Assembly (NCBI GenBank): GCA_017397765.1
Contig: JAFQIB010000105.1
Coordinates: forward strand, 1 to 57,973
Length of the DNA stretch: 57,973 nucleotides
From: Clostridia bacterium
Lineage (GTDB): Bacteria; Bacillota; Clostridia; Christensenellales; Aristaeellaceae
Direction of reading: 5' to 3'
Shown here: piece after piece, positions 24,411 through 32,232 of the stretch
How the letters are laid out: each line of letters begins with the position of its first letter
Position numbering within the stretch: position 1 is the stretch's first letter
Program-made: the position numbers and the translations under genes
Notes under the pieces: generated by a model
What the model was told of the DNA's origin: nothing
The model's input: the letters and a program-made list of their open reading frames with translations, nothing else
Databases searched by the model: none

Positions 24411-25336
24411 TCTGCCAGCGCTGCCAGCGTCTCTTCCAGCGTCTTCTGGTTTTCTACCCGCAGGATCTTCACGCCCTTCAGGGTCTTCTTGACCAGGCCG
24501 GAGAGCGTCTTGCCGGGGCCGCATTCGATAAAGGTGTCCACGCCAGCTGCCTGCATGTTCTGCAGCGTCTGCACCCAGCGCACGGGGCTCATGGCCTGCT
24601 GCACCAGCAGGTCAGCGATCTGCGCCGCACCCTGCAGGGGCTGGGCATTCACATTCATATACACCGGCAGAGTAGGCTCGGCAAAGCTGCCGGTCTTGAA
24701 CAGCTCAGCCAGCTTCATGGCCGCAGGCTTCATCAGTTCGCAATGGAAGGGCGCGCTCACCGCGAGCTTCACCGCACGGATCCCCTCTTCACCAGCCAGC
24801 GCGATCGCCTCATCCACACCCTCTGCAGTGCCGGAGATCACCGTTTGCACAGGGCTGTTGTAGTTGGCAGCAACCACATAGCCGGCATTCACCTTGGCGC
24901 AGATCTCCTCAATCTTTTCAGGAGAGCCCCCCACCAGCGCAGCCATGGCACCAATGCCGGGGGCAACAGCCTCCTGCATGGCGTCGGCACGCACCTGGAT
25001 GATGCTGAACACGTCCTCCATAGGGATCGCACCCGCAAAAGTCAGCGCTGCATATTCGCCCAGAGAGAAGCCCGCAGTAACATCCGGCTCGATGCCGTGC
25101 GCTTTCAGCGCCATAGCAGCCGCCAGATCTGCCGCCAGCACACAGGGCTGCGTGTTGTGGGTCAGGTTGAGCTCCTCCTGCGCGCCGTCAAAGCAGAGTC
25201 CGGAGACGGAACGGCCCAGCTGGCTGTCCGCGGCCTCAAACACGCCCTTGGCTGCCGCCTCGGTTTCATACAGATCCTTCATCATGCCGGGGTACTGAGC
25301 GCCCTGGCCGGAAAACAAAAATGCGATCTTCATCAT
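24407..25336 (-). CDS. fabD: Malonyl-CoA:ACP transacylase (FabD)
   Basis: A 309-residue acyltransferase with FSGQGAQYPGM at the N-terminus, the catalytic Ser91 in GFSLGEYAAL (the usual GHS His is Phe), the carboxylate-binding Arg116 in IQVRADAM and His198 in SAPFHCELM. The Arg favours malonyl rather than simple acyl groups. It would move malonyl from CoA to the cluster ACPs, linking the transcarboxylase genes to the KAS III genes. The stop is shared with the MBL start, and the start overlaps the preceding acyltransferase gene by four bases. Confidence 0.9.
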   Translation of the reverse strand: MMKIAFLFSGQGAQYPGMMKDLYETEAAAKGVFEAADSQLGRSVSGLCFDGAQEELNLTHNTQPCVLAADLAAAMALKAHGIEPDVTAGFSLGEYAALTFAGAIPMEDVFSIIQVRADAMQEAVAPGIGAMAALVGGSPEKIEEICAKVNAGYVVAANYNSPVQTVISGTAEGVDEAIALAGEEGIRAVKLAVSAPFHCELMKPAAMKLAELFKTGSFAEPTLPVYMNVNAQPLQGAAQIADLLVQQAMSPVRWVQTLQNMQAAGVDTFIECGPGKTLSGLVKKTLKGVKILRVENQKTLEETLAALAE

Positions 25337-25965
25337 GATTTCTCCTGTTTCTTTTTTCTTGCGGGAGCCCCGCTTACTCTTACTCCGGGTTTGACATTGG
25401 TGACAACGATGCTGCCCGCTTCAATCCATGCACCATCGCCGATGGTAAGATTTGCCATGATGGCTGCATGCGGGCCGACATAAACCCCTTCGCCAATGGT
25501 CGCACTGGTGATGTTGGAAAATGCTTCCAGAGTACTGTAACTCCCTATGTTAACAGATTCCGCCATCAGCATATCCATTGTTACAAAATCACCAAAGCGT
25601 GCATTGGGTTTTGCATTCGTATTGGCAATGATACAGCCTTCGCCCGCAGAAAAATCACCCAGCATGAGCGCCCATGGCGCATATAGTGTAGCGAATCGAG
25701 CGTTGCGTGCTTTGAACAGCGTTGCAACTCGTTTCTTTTCTGCGGGATTCCGGATGCCCATCACATATTTCTCTGCATCATAAGGCTTCCATTCCTCAAT
25801 CGTGCCAAGGATCGGAGCCGGCGCCGGAATTCCACCAAACGGATCTTTTCGATCACTGAGAAAGCCCTTTACATGATAAATTGGCTGAACTTTGTTGATT
25901 TCTTGTGTCAACCAGTAAACTTCCAGGCCAAATGCATCTTCGCATACAATGATGATATCAAGCAT
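25333..25965 (-). CDS. PglD-like sugar N-acyltransferase B (left-handed beta-helix)
   Basis: A 210-residue protein with a PglD/NeuD-type N-terminal domain (DIIIVCEDAFGLEVYWL, about 1-95) and a hexapeptide-repeat beta-helix (about 100-200: IGSYSTLEAFSNIT, IGEGVYVGPHAAI, IGDGAWIEAGSIV). Relatives transfer acetyl or other acyl groups to the amine of nucleotide-linked amino sugars. The basic catalytic His could be the one in the GPHAAI segment. It is a paralogue of the next gene upstream. One of the two may transfer acetyl from CoA and the other the ACP-bound chain; that is inference. It overlaps FabD by four bases. Confidence 0.77.
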   Translation of the reverse strand: MLDIIIVCEDAFGLEVYWLTQEINKVQPIYHVKGFLSDRKDPFGGIPAPAPILGTIEEWKPYDAEKYVMGIRNPAEKKRVATLFKARNARFATLYAPWALMLGDFSAGEGCIIANTNAKPNARFGDFVTMDMLMAESVNIGSYSTLEAFSNITSATIGEGVYVGPHAAIMANLTIGDGAWIEAGSIVVTNVKPGVRVSGAPARKKKQEKS

Positions 25966-25987
25966 GTTCTCTCCTCATGTGCAGGGA

Positions 25988-26626
25988 TCAGATTTCTTTG
26001 GCCGGAACACCGAAAACCGTTGCCTTTGGTCTGACGTCCTCGGTAACGATACTGCCCACACTGATCATAGCATCATCTCCTACCGTTACGCCGTCAGTAA
26101 CCACCGCATGGCTTCCGATATAGACCCGCTTGCCGACATTTGCGCTCTGCACCACAGTATATCCGGTTGTCGTCGTGTAATCATCGATCTGTGCACCGGA
26201 CATCAGCATGGAGCCGTTGATGCTGACAAAGTCTCCCAGTTTCACGCAGCAACCGATCCGGTATGCTTGGATCAGACAGCCTTCACCACAGACAAAGTCG
26301 TCCGAAATGAAGGTATACGGCGCAATGATAGAGGCAAATCTGCATCCTCTGGGACGCAGCAGATTCGCCAGCTTTTCCTTGGCTTGCGGAGTGCCGTTGC
26401 CCATGCCATAATACTCATTGCCAATCGGATGCCAGTCCTGTATCGTTCCAAGAACCGGCACCTCGATACCTACCGCTTTCAGATCCACGGGAACATCACT
26501 TAAAAAGCCAAGAACATTCCATGCTGGTTCTTTGCCTGCATTCTGGGCAGCCATGTTAATTTGCTTGATAACATAGTACATTTCCAGGGCACAGTTGCCG
26601 GCACATACGATAATAATATCTTTCAT
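25988..26626 (-). CDS. PglD-like sugar N-acyltransferase A (left-handed beta-helix)
   Basis: A 212-residue paralogue of the following gene with the same layout: N-terminal KDIIIVCAGNCALEMYYV domain, then beta-helix with LGDFVSINGSM, VGKRVYIGSHAVV and VGDDAMISVGSIV. The family acetylates nucleotide amino sugars (as PglD, or as QdtC/FdtC-type acetylases acting on dTDP-3-amino sugars). Together with the ketoisomerase and the aminotransferase of this operon it completes a route to an N-acylated 3-amino-3,6-dideoxyhexose. The ATG has GGAG upstream. Confidence 0.78.
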   Translation of the reverse strand: MKDIIIVCAGNCALEMYYVIKQINMAAQNAGKEPAWNVLGFLSDVPVDLKAVGIEVPVLGTIQDWHPIGNEYYGMGNGTPQAKEKLANLLRPRGCRFASIIAPYTFISDDFVCGEGCLIQAYRIGCCVKLGDFVSINGSMLMSGAQIDDYTTTTGYTVVQSANVGKRVYIGSHAVVTDGVTVGDDAMISVGSIVTEDVRPKATVFGVPAKEI

Positions 26627-26643
26627 TTACCGTCTCCTCAGGA

Positions 26644-27501
26644 TCAACAGATTGACGAATTCTCGAAGATCTCTTTTCCATACTTTTCTTTCGCATGATA
26701 TGAATCCATGGCATGACCATCTTCATCATATCCAACAAAATAGTAGGCAGCCTGTCCGCCTGCGTGAAAACCGCGGACTTTGTTGTCGAAAACCATCTTC
26801 ACCAGCGCAAAACACATCTTGATATCCGTTTTGAAACTGATATTCTCCACATACCAGATGTCATTTTCAAACTTGCGGTGATAGTTGCACAGGTTTTCAC
26901 CTTCTGGGACATACATCGTGGGGCATTCCAGACCCGGACGAACGCACTCGCGCATCCTGTGCCGATCGCTCATGCGCTCATGGAAGAAAGCCGGATAGGG
27001 CCGCGGGCCAATGAGGGACATATCCCCCTTGAGCACATTCCAGAAATTCAGCAACTCATCCAGCGAGGATTTGCGCATGAAGTGACCAAATTTTGTGATC
27101 CGCTCAGCAGCGGGAAGCAGTCGACCATCCGCGTCTGTATTGTTGTTCATGTTCCGAAATTTGATCATGGTAAAGCCTTTTCCGTTCATTCCGATACGAG
27201 TCTGTTTATACAGCAAAGGCCGCCCCACATCAAAATAGGTGCATACGGCAAAAATCAGGTTGAGCGGAAGCAGAACAAGACAAATGGGCAATGAAATGAC
27301 GATGTCCAGAATCCGCTTTCCCCAGCGGGAATAAAAACTGGTGCGGGGATGAACCTTCGCGGAAATGCTGTTGGCATGATTCAGAAAATTATCCCGCAGG
27401 AACGCTACCATCTGCTCCTCTTCGCGGGAAATCAGATTATAATTGCCCTTTACTTTTTCTTTCGTGTTGTCCTTCGATATCTTCGGCTGAATGGTATGCA
27501 T
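26644..27501 (-). CDS. Polyprenyl-phosphate sugar-1-phosphate transferase
   Basis: A 285-residue initiating sugar transferase of the PglC/WbaP C-terminal type. The cytoplasmic N-terminal 60 residues precede one membrane helix (about 68-92, ILDIVISLPICLVLL). The catalytic domain has TMIKFRNM, KSSLDELLNFWNVLKGDMSLIGPRP and the Asp-Glu pair in SLDEL. It transfers a sugar-1-phosphate from a nucleotide sugar to undecaprenyl phosphate, starting repeat-unit assembly. It lacks the four-helix N-domain of full-length WbaP. The long N-terminus before the helix is somewhat unusual. Confidence 0.88.
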   Translation of the reverse strand: MHTIQPKISKDNTKEKVKGNYNLISREEEQMVAFLRDNFLNHANSISAKVHPRTSFYSRWGKRILDIVISLPICLVLLPLNLIFAVCTYFDVGRPLLYKQTRIGMNGKGFTMIKFRNMNNNTDADGRLLPAAERITKFGHFMRKSSLDELLNFWNVLKGDMSLIGPRPYPAFFHERMSDRHRMRECVRPGLECPTMYVPEGENLCNYHRKFENDIWYVENISFKTDIKMCFALVKMVFDNKVRGFHAGGQAAYYFVGYDEDGHAMDSYHAKEKYGKEIFENSSIC

Positions 27502-27533
27502 ACTGTAGTTCCTTCCTGTCTTTTGTTACTTGC

Positions 27534-28631
27534 TTACCCGGCGAAGGAATTGACTGCGTCGATTACCTGACGGACTTCCTCGTCAGGCATTCCCATATAG
27601 ATCGGCAGGCTGACCTCTTCATCAGCATAGCGCTCGGTCAGGGGGAAATCACCGCGCCCGAGACCCCAGTCTGCGTAGCAGGGGGAAAGATGCGGCGGAA
27701 TGGGATAATGCACCTGCGCCTGAACGCCGCACGCTTCCAGATGCTTCAGCAGTGCCGCGCGCTCCTTGCAAAGAACAGCGTAAAGATGGTACACATGCGT
27801 GCAGCCGTTACGTACCTGCGGCAGCTTCACCAGCGGGTTGACGATCCCGCTGGTATACATGGCAGCAATTTCCTGCCGCCGTGCATTGCACTCTTCAAGG
27901 TGCTTCAATCCCACACCCAGCACTGCAGCCTGCACTTCATCCAGGCGGGAATTGATACCGGTAATCTCGTTGACATATTTCACTTCGCTGCCATAGAAAC
28001 GGAGCATCCGCAGTTTCCTTGCCAGCTGATCGTCATTGGTAAGCGCCATACCGCCATCACCCAATGCGCCAAGAGGCTTGGTGGGATAGAAGCTGAAACA
28101 GGCAATATCGCTGAAAGAGCCCGCCTTCCTGCCATTAACGGTAGCGCCATGGCATTGCGCACAATCCTCAATGATGTAAAGGCCATGTTTCCTGGCAATG
28201 GCATGGATTTTTTCCATATCACAGGCCTGGCCGTACAGATGAACAGGAAGGATGGCCTTGGTGCGCGGCGTAATGGCAGCTTCCAGCCTTTCAGGATTCA
28301 GGCCGAAGTATTCATCCGGCTCAACCAGCACAGGCTTCGCGCCGTTTTCGGTAATGCCGAGCACAGAAGCGATGAATGCATTGCTCTGCGTGATGACTTC
28401 GTCGCCCGGGCCAATGCCCAATGCGCGGACAGCCAAGATCAGCGCATCCTGTCCCGAATTGACACCAATGCCATGCTTCATGCCAATATAGGCGGAAAAA
28501 TCACGCTCGATCGTTTGCAACTCATTGCCCAACACGTACCAGCCGGAGCGCAGTGCACGCAGCACAGCTTCCTCATATTCCTGCTGGAACATATCATACT
28601 GCCGTTTCAATGCAATAAATGGTACTTGCAT
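27534..28631 (-). CDS. DegT/DnrJ/EryC1-family sugar aminotransferase
   Basis: A 365-residue PLP enzyme of the nucleotide-sugar aminotransferase family. The cofactor Lys185 lies in FYPTKPLGALGDGG, and the preceding IIEDCAQCHGA supplies the PLP-ring Asp. ALKRQYDMFQQEY at the N-terminus and the 3-keto-sugar type motif NSGQDALILAVRALGIGPGDEV fit the QdtB/FdtB group, which aminates dTDP-3-keto-6-deoxyhexose. The start at 28631 (MQVPFIAL) has GGAGG six bases upstream. It sits next to the ketoisomerase, which supports the 3-amino assignment over the 4-amino. Confidence 0.87.
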   Translation of the reverse strand: MQVPFIALKRQYDMFQQEYEEAVLRALRSGWYVLGNELQTIERDFSAYIGMKHGIGVNSGQDALILAVRALGIGPGDEVITQSNAFIASVLGITENGAKPVLVEPDEYFGLNPERLEAAITPRTKAILPVHLYGQACDMEKIHAIARKHGLYIIEDCAQCHGATVNGRKAGSFSDIACFSFYPTKPLGALGDGGMALTNDDQLARKLRMLRFYGSEVKYVNEITGINSRLDEVQAAVLGVGLKHLEECNARRQEIAAMYTSGIVNPLVKLPQVRNGCTHVYHLYAVLCKERAALLKHLEACGVQAQVHYPIPPHLSPCYADWGLGRGDFPLTERYADEEVSLPIYMGMPDEEVRQVIDAVNSFAG

Positions 28632-28660
28632 ATTACGCCTCCATTGTTTTCTTTCGGATA

Positions 28661-29614
28661 TCAACCGGCAAATACTTTCCTGAAAGAGTATTTCAGGCTT
28701 CGCTTGCAGCCCACGCTATCCTTGAAGTCACACAGGCCATAGTTGGGAATACTGTTTTCTGTGGCAGTAGCTTTGTCAAGAATTCGATAGCCTTTATTGC
28801 CATAATACCGAATCGTATAATAGGTGAGAAAGTTCATGCTGTTTAACTCCGTATAGTCTGGATGTACACCGCAATATATTCCCTGAACAGTTGTACTGTT
28901 AACTACATACAGGAATTCTGCCAAGACACTTGTATCACCACATTTGACGATGAAAGCATCATTTTCGACAAGCGCCAGTGTTGCACACAACTGGTCAAAT
29001 GTCATTCTGACCGGAAAACCTTTCGCCTCATGGTTGATCCTGATAAGATCATAAGCTTCCCTAAGCAGTTCCGGCGTATCGCATCTCTGCACCGTAAACT
29101 CTCGCCTCATCGCTTTCCTGAAGCCTTTCCTTCCCTTGTGGGAAAGACGTGCGCAATACGCATCGGGATCAAGGTTAAGTTCATCAAGATCCAAAGCATA
29201 ACTCAGATCTAGATTGATCACCTCATACCGATTCCGATAAAAGGCGCTAACCCATGCACTAAGTATGTGTTCATCATAAAACAAGGGAGGGAAGATAAAG
29301 GTGATCTCTGATATTCCGTTTTGTCTGCAGTATGCTTCAAGCGCTTCGACTGCTTCATCAAAAGAAGCTACGTTTTCACCTGGACGAACTTCCACCGGAT
29401 AAGAGTAAGGCGCCGAGAACGGACACTTCGCCACCGTGCCCTTTTGCCCCAGTATCAAACCAAACCTGGCCGAATTTCCCTGATAGATAATCAGGTAATG
29501 AACCTCGTCCACTTTATCCTTATTCAGCTCAGTAAAAGCAACCTGATTGAAAAAAACCCGGCAATCAGTAACCAGCTTGCTGTATGTCTCTGCTGTTACC
29601 CTGACAGCGTTCAT
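28661..29614 (-). CDS. GNAT/FemAB-like acyltransferase
   Basis: A 317-residue protein with FemAB/BioF2-type GNAT features: HKGRKGFRKAMRRE in the middle, the FPVRMTF segment, and a later VQGIYCGVHPDY, with a typical acyl-CoA fold C-terminus. Its donor and acceptor are not evident. It lies between the ketoisomerase and the aminotransferase of the amino-sugar route, so N-acylation of a sugar or peptide addition to the glycan are both possible. The start chosen is the ATG at 29614, seven bases after GGAGG; TTG at 29620 and ATG at 29617 are alternatives. Confidence 0.62.
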   Translation of the reverse strand: MNAVRVTAETYSKLVTDCRVFFNQVAFTELNKDKVDEVHYLIIYQGNSARFGLILGQKGTVAKCPFSAPYSYPVEVRPGENVASFDEAVEALEAYCRQNGISEITFIFPPLFYDEHILSAWVSAFYRNRYEVINLDLSYALDLDELNLDPDAYCARLSHKGRKGFRKAMRREFTVQRCDTPELLREAYDLIRINHEAKGFPVRMTFDQLCATLALVENDAFIVKCGDTSVLAEFLYVVNSTTVQGIYCGVHPDYTELNSMNFLTYYTIRYYGNKGYRILDKATATENSIPNYGLCDFKDSVGCKRSLKYSFRKVFAG

Positions 29615-29658
29615 CATCAATCCTCCGACTCACTTATCGTGATAAGACTCAGAAATCT

Positions 29659-30078
29659 TTACTTGCAAGCTGCTTGAGCGACATATTCCCTGAATTGCTG
29701 ATAATCACGGATATAGTCATCTTCATCATAGTGCTCAGAAGCAGCAACGCAAAGCACCGAATCATCTTGGAGCCAGTCCATCGTGCGCCACACGCCCGGA
29801 CCAAGCAACAGTCCGGCCGAGGGCGTCTCCAGCAAAACAGAGGCGCTCTCTGTGCCGTTTTCAATATTGATTCTAATCTTCCCGTACGGGCAGAACAGCA
29901 GCTGCCAAAGTGCTTTGTGTGCGTGATGCCCTCTGCGCTCTCCCGCTTTCACGCCGTGGATATAGTAAATCCGCTTTATCTCAAAAGGAGCATCCTGCGT
30001 CCCCTCAATGATGGACAATGCCCCCTGATTCTTGTTCTTCATGCCATGTGTTTTGAGGGATACCAGCTGATACAGCAT
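29659..30078 (-). CDS. dTDP-4-keto-6-deoxyhexose 3,4-ketoisomerase (FdtA/QdtA type, cupin)
   Basis: A 139-residue cupin protein of the FdtA/QdtA family, the first gene of the large operon. The metal and catalytic His residues are in RRGHHAHKALWQLL, and the C-terminal signature is ASEHYDEDDYIRDY. It converts dTDP-4-keto-6-deoxyglucose, made by RmlA and RmlB from 35301-37201, to a 3-keto sugar for transamination. Whether the product is the gluco (Qui3N) or galacto (Fuc3N) form cannot be settled by eye. SD AAGGA is ten bases before the ATG. Confidence 0.83.
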   Translation of the reverse strand: MLYQLVSLKTHGMKNKNQGALSIIEGTQDAPFEIKRIYYIHGVKAGERRGHHAHKALWQLLFCPYGKIRINIENGTESASVLLETPSAGLLLGPGVWRTMDWLQDDSVLCVAASEHYDEDDYIRDYQQFREYVAQAACK

Positions 30079-30194
30079 CGTTTCTTCATCCTTTATCTGA
30101 TCTGGTGAGAATGCCTTTCAGGCATCACGCCTGATTCGTTCTGCTCTGACATATTCCCAGCAGCAATAAAGCTGCAAATACGCATACAGACCCA
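30079..30194 (-). promoter_or_regulatory. 116-nt leader of the 23.5-kb operon, with two hairpins
   Basis: Between the predicted start near 30194 and the first ATG there are two stem-loops: GCAGC/GCTGC at 30160-30175, and ATGCCT/AGGCAT at 30111-30125. An overlapping CAGGC/GCCTG alternative would compete with the second. Long Bacillota glycan and biosynthetic operons can use leader hairpins with NusG-type antiterminators (LoaP); these hairpins could serve such a role, but I see no known consensus. Confidence 0.4.
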
Positions 30195-30200
30195 TTTACA

Positions 30201-30229
30201 ATTATAAGGTAAATAGGGTGAATAGTCAA
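30201..30229 (-). promoter_or_regulatory. Sigma-A promoter of the 27-gene operon
   Basis: On the minus strand TTGACT (30224-30229) and TATAAT (30201-30206) are spaced by 17 bases, close to consensus. It is the only strong promoter I found for the genes from 30078 down to 6520, which are separated by at most about 110 bases. The rest of 30079-30489 contains no gene; a divergent promoter for the ABC exporter lies at 30429-30457. Confidence 0.8.
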
Positions 30230-30428
30230 TACAACATAGAACAATATATGTAAAACATCAGCCTGAAAAGTCATGCTGTAACCAGATATTGCGCGTCTGC
30301 CTGACATAAAACCAGAATAACATGGTTGTACTGCAAGTCGGCTATAGCAGATGAGCTTTCAAGTCTTTTGAAATGTCTTTATGAAATTTAGCCCGCCCAG
30401 AAAATGAGCATGCGAGTTCTCCGCCCCC

Positions 30429-30457
30429 TTTTCAAACCCTTCAACTTATTGTATAAT
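30429..30457 (+). promoter_or_regulatory. Promoter for the ABC exporter genes
   Basis: TATAAT at 30452-30457 with a weaker -35 (TTTTCA at 30429-30434) 17 bases away. The start would be near 30464, giving a leader of about 25 bases to the TTG start at 30490. Confidence 0.65.
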
Positions 30458-30489
30458 CGGATGGAATGACTTTTCAGGAGGAAGCCCCC

Positions 30490-32232
30490 TTGAAATACCT
30501 GCTGAGCTACTTCAGAAAATACCGCCGGGAGAGCATCATTGCGCCGCTGTTTAAGATGCTGGAGGCAATGTTCGATCTGCTGGTGCCGCTGGTGGTGGCC
30601 AATATCATTAACACCGGCATCGCCGCGCGGGATACCGGCTATATCCTGGGCCAGTGCGGGCTGCTGATCCTCATGGCCCTCATCGGCCTGGCCTGCTCCT
30701 TTACCGCGCAGTACTTTGCCGCCCGGGCCGCCATCGGCACCGCCACGGGCCTGCGCCATCAGCTGATGGCCCATATCCAGAAGCTCTCCTTCACTGAGCT
30801 GGATACCATCGGCGTAAGCACCCTCATCACTCGCATGACCGCCGACGTCAATCAGGTGCAGAACGGCGTGAACATGTTCCTGCGCCTGTTCCTGCGCAGC
30901 CCCTTCATCGTCATCGGCGCAATGGTGATGGCCTTCACCGTGGATGCGGGCGCGGCGCTGATCTTTCTGATCGCCATCCCGGTGCTGTCGGTGATTGTCT
31001 TCGGCGTGATGAAGCTGACCTCGCCCATGTACAAGCAGGTGCAGCAGAAGCTGGACGCCGTCACCGGCGCGACCCGTGAAAACCTGACCGGCGTGCGCGT
31101 GGTGCGCGCCTTTGGCCGCGAGGCGGCGGAGGCGGAACGCTTTGCCCAGCTCAACGGCGAGCTGAATGCTGCCCAGCTCCGGGTGGGCCGCATCGCCGCG
31201 CTGATGAATCCGCTGACCTACGTCGTGGTGAATCTGGCGCTGATCGCCATCCTCTGCGTCGGTGCGGACAAGGTCAACAACAGCACATTGCTCTCCGGCG
31301 ACGTGGTGGCGCTGGTCAACTACATGAGCCAGATCCTGGTGGAGCTGGTGAAGCTGGCCAACCTGATCGTTCTGCTGACCCGCGCCGTGGCCAGCCTGGG
31401 CCGCGTGGCCTCCGTGCTGGACGCGGAAACCTCCATGACCTACCCGGAGAAATCCGCACAGGCTGACAGCGCCGACGAAGCCGTTCGCTTCGATCACGTG
31501 TCTCTGACCTACAGCGGCGCCGGCGACGAGAGCATCACCGATATCTCCTTCCGGGCGCTGAAGGGCCAGACCATCGGCGTGATCGGCGGCACCGGCTCCG
31601 GCAAATCCACGCTGGTGAATCTGATTCCCCGCTTCTACGACGCCACAAAGGGTACCGTGTCCCTGATGGGCCGCCCCGTCACCGACTGGACGCATGATGA
31701 GCTGCGCGACCGGATCGCTGTGGTCATGCAGCGGGCTCAGCTGTTCAAGGGCACCATCCGCTCCAATCTGCTCTACGGTGACACCGCCGCCACCGATGAG
31801 ATGCTCTGGGAAGCTCTCGAAACTGCGCAGGCAGCGGAGTTTGTCCGCCAGAAGCCCGGCCAGCTGGACGAAGTGGTCGAGCAGGGCGGACGCAACCTCT
31901 CCGGCGGCCAGAAGCAGCGTCTGACCATCGCCCGCGCGCTGGTGAGCCGCCCCGATATCCTCATCCTGGACGACAGCGCCTCCGCCCTGGACTACGCCAC
32001 CGACGCCGCCTTGCGCCGTGCGCTGCGCCACCTGCCGGAGACCACCACCACCTTCATCGTCAGCCAGCGCACATCCTCCCTCCAGCATGCAGATCAGATC
32101 CTTGTGCTGGACGACGGCGAACTGGTGGGCTGCGGCACCCATGAGGCCCTGATGGAAAGCTGCGAGGTCTACCGCGAGATCCATGAAAGCCAGTTCCGCA
32201 ACGACCACGCCAAGGGAGGTGCGCAGGCATGA
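30490..32232 (+). CDS. ABC exporter half-transporter with degenerate ATP site
   Basis: A 580-residue type IV (former type I exporter) half-transporter: six membrane helices (about 15-300) then an ATPase domain with Walker A GGTGSGKST, signature LSGGQKQR and Walker B ILILDDSASALD. The catalytic Glu after Walker B is Asp here, the mark of the degenerate site in heterodimeric exporters such as TM287/288 or BmrC/D. The start is probably TTG at 30490 because AGGAGG lies eight bases upstream; the ATG at 30466 precedes the ribosome site. The second half follows with a four-base overlap. The substrate is unknown; drug or lipid-like molecules are typical. Confidence 0.87.
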   Translation: MKYLLSYFRKYRRESIIAPLFKMLEAMFDLLVPLVVANIINTGIAARDTGYILGQCGLLILMALIGLACSFTAQYFAARAAIGTATGLRHQLMAHIQKLSFTELDTIGVSTLITRMTADVNQVQNGVNMFLRLFLRSPFIVIGAMVMAFTVDAGAALIFLIAIPVLSVIVFGVMKLTSPMYKQVQQKLDAVTGATRENLTGVRVVRAFGREAAEAERFAQLNGELNAAQLRVGRIAALMNPLTYVVVNLALIAILCVGADKVNNSTLLSGDVVALVNYMSQILVELVKLANLIVLLTRAVASLGRVASVLDAETSMTYPEKSAQADSADEAVRFDHVSLTYSGAGDESITDISFRALKGQTIGVIGGTGSGKSTLVNLIPRFYDATKGTVSLMGRPVTDWTHDELRDRIAVVMQRAQLFKGTIRSNLLYGDTAATDEMLWEALETAQAAEFVRQKPGQLDEVVEQGGRNLSGGQKQRLTIARALVSRPDILILDDSASALDYATDAALRRALRHLPETTTTFIVSQRTSSLQHADQILVLDDGELVGCGTHEALMESCEVYREIHESQFRNDHAKGGAQA

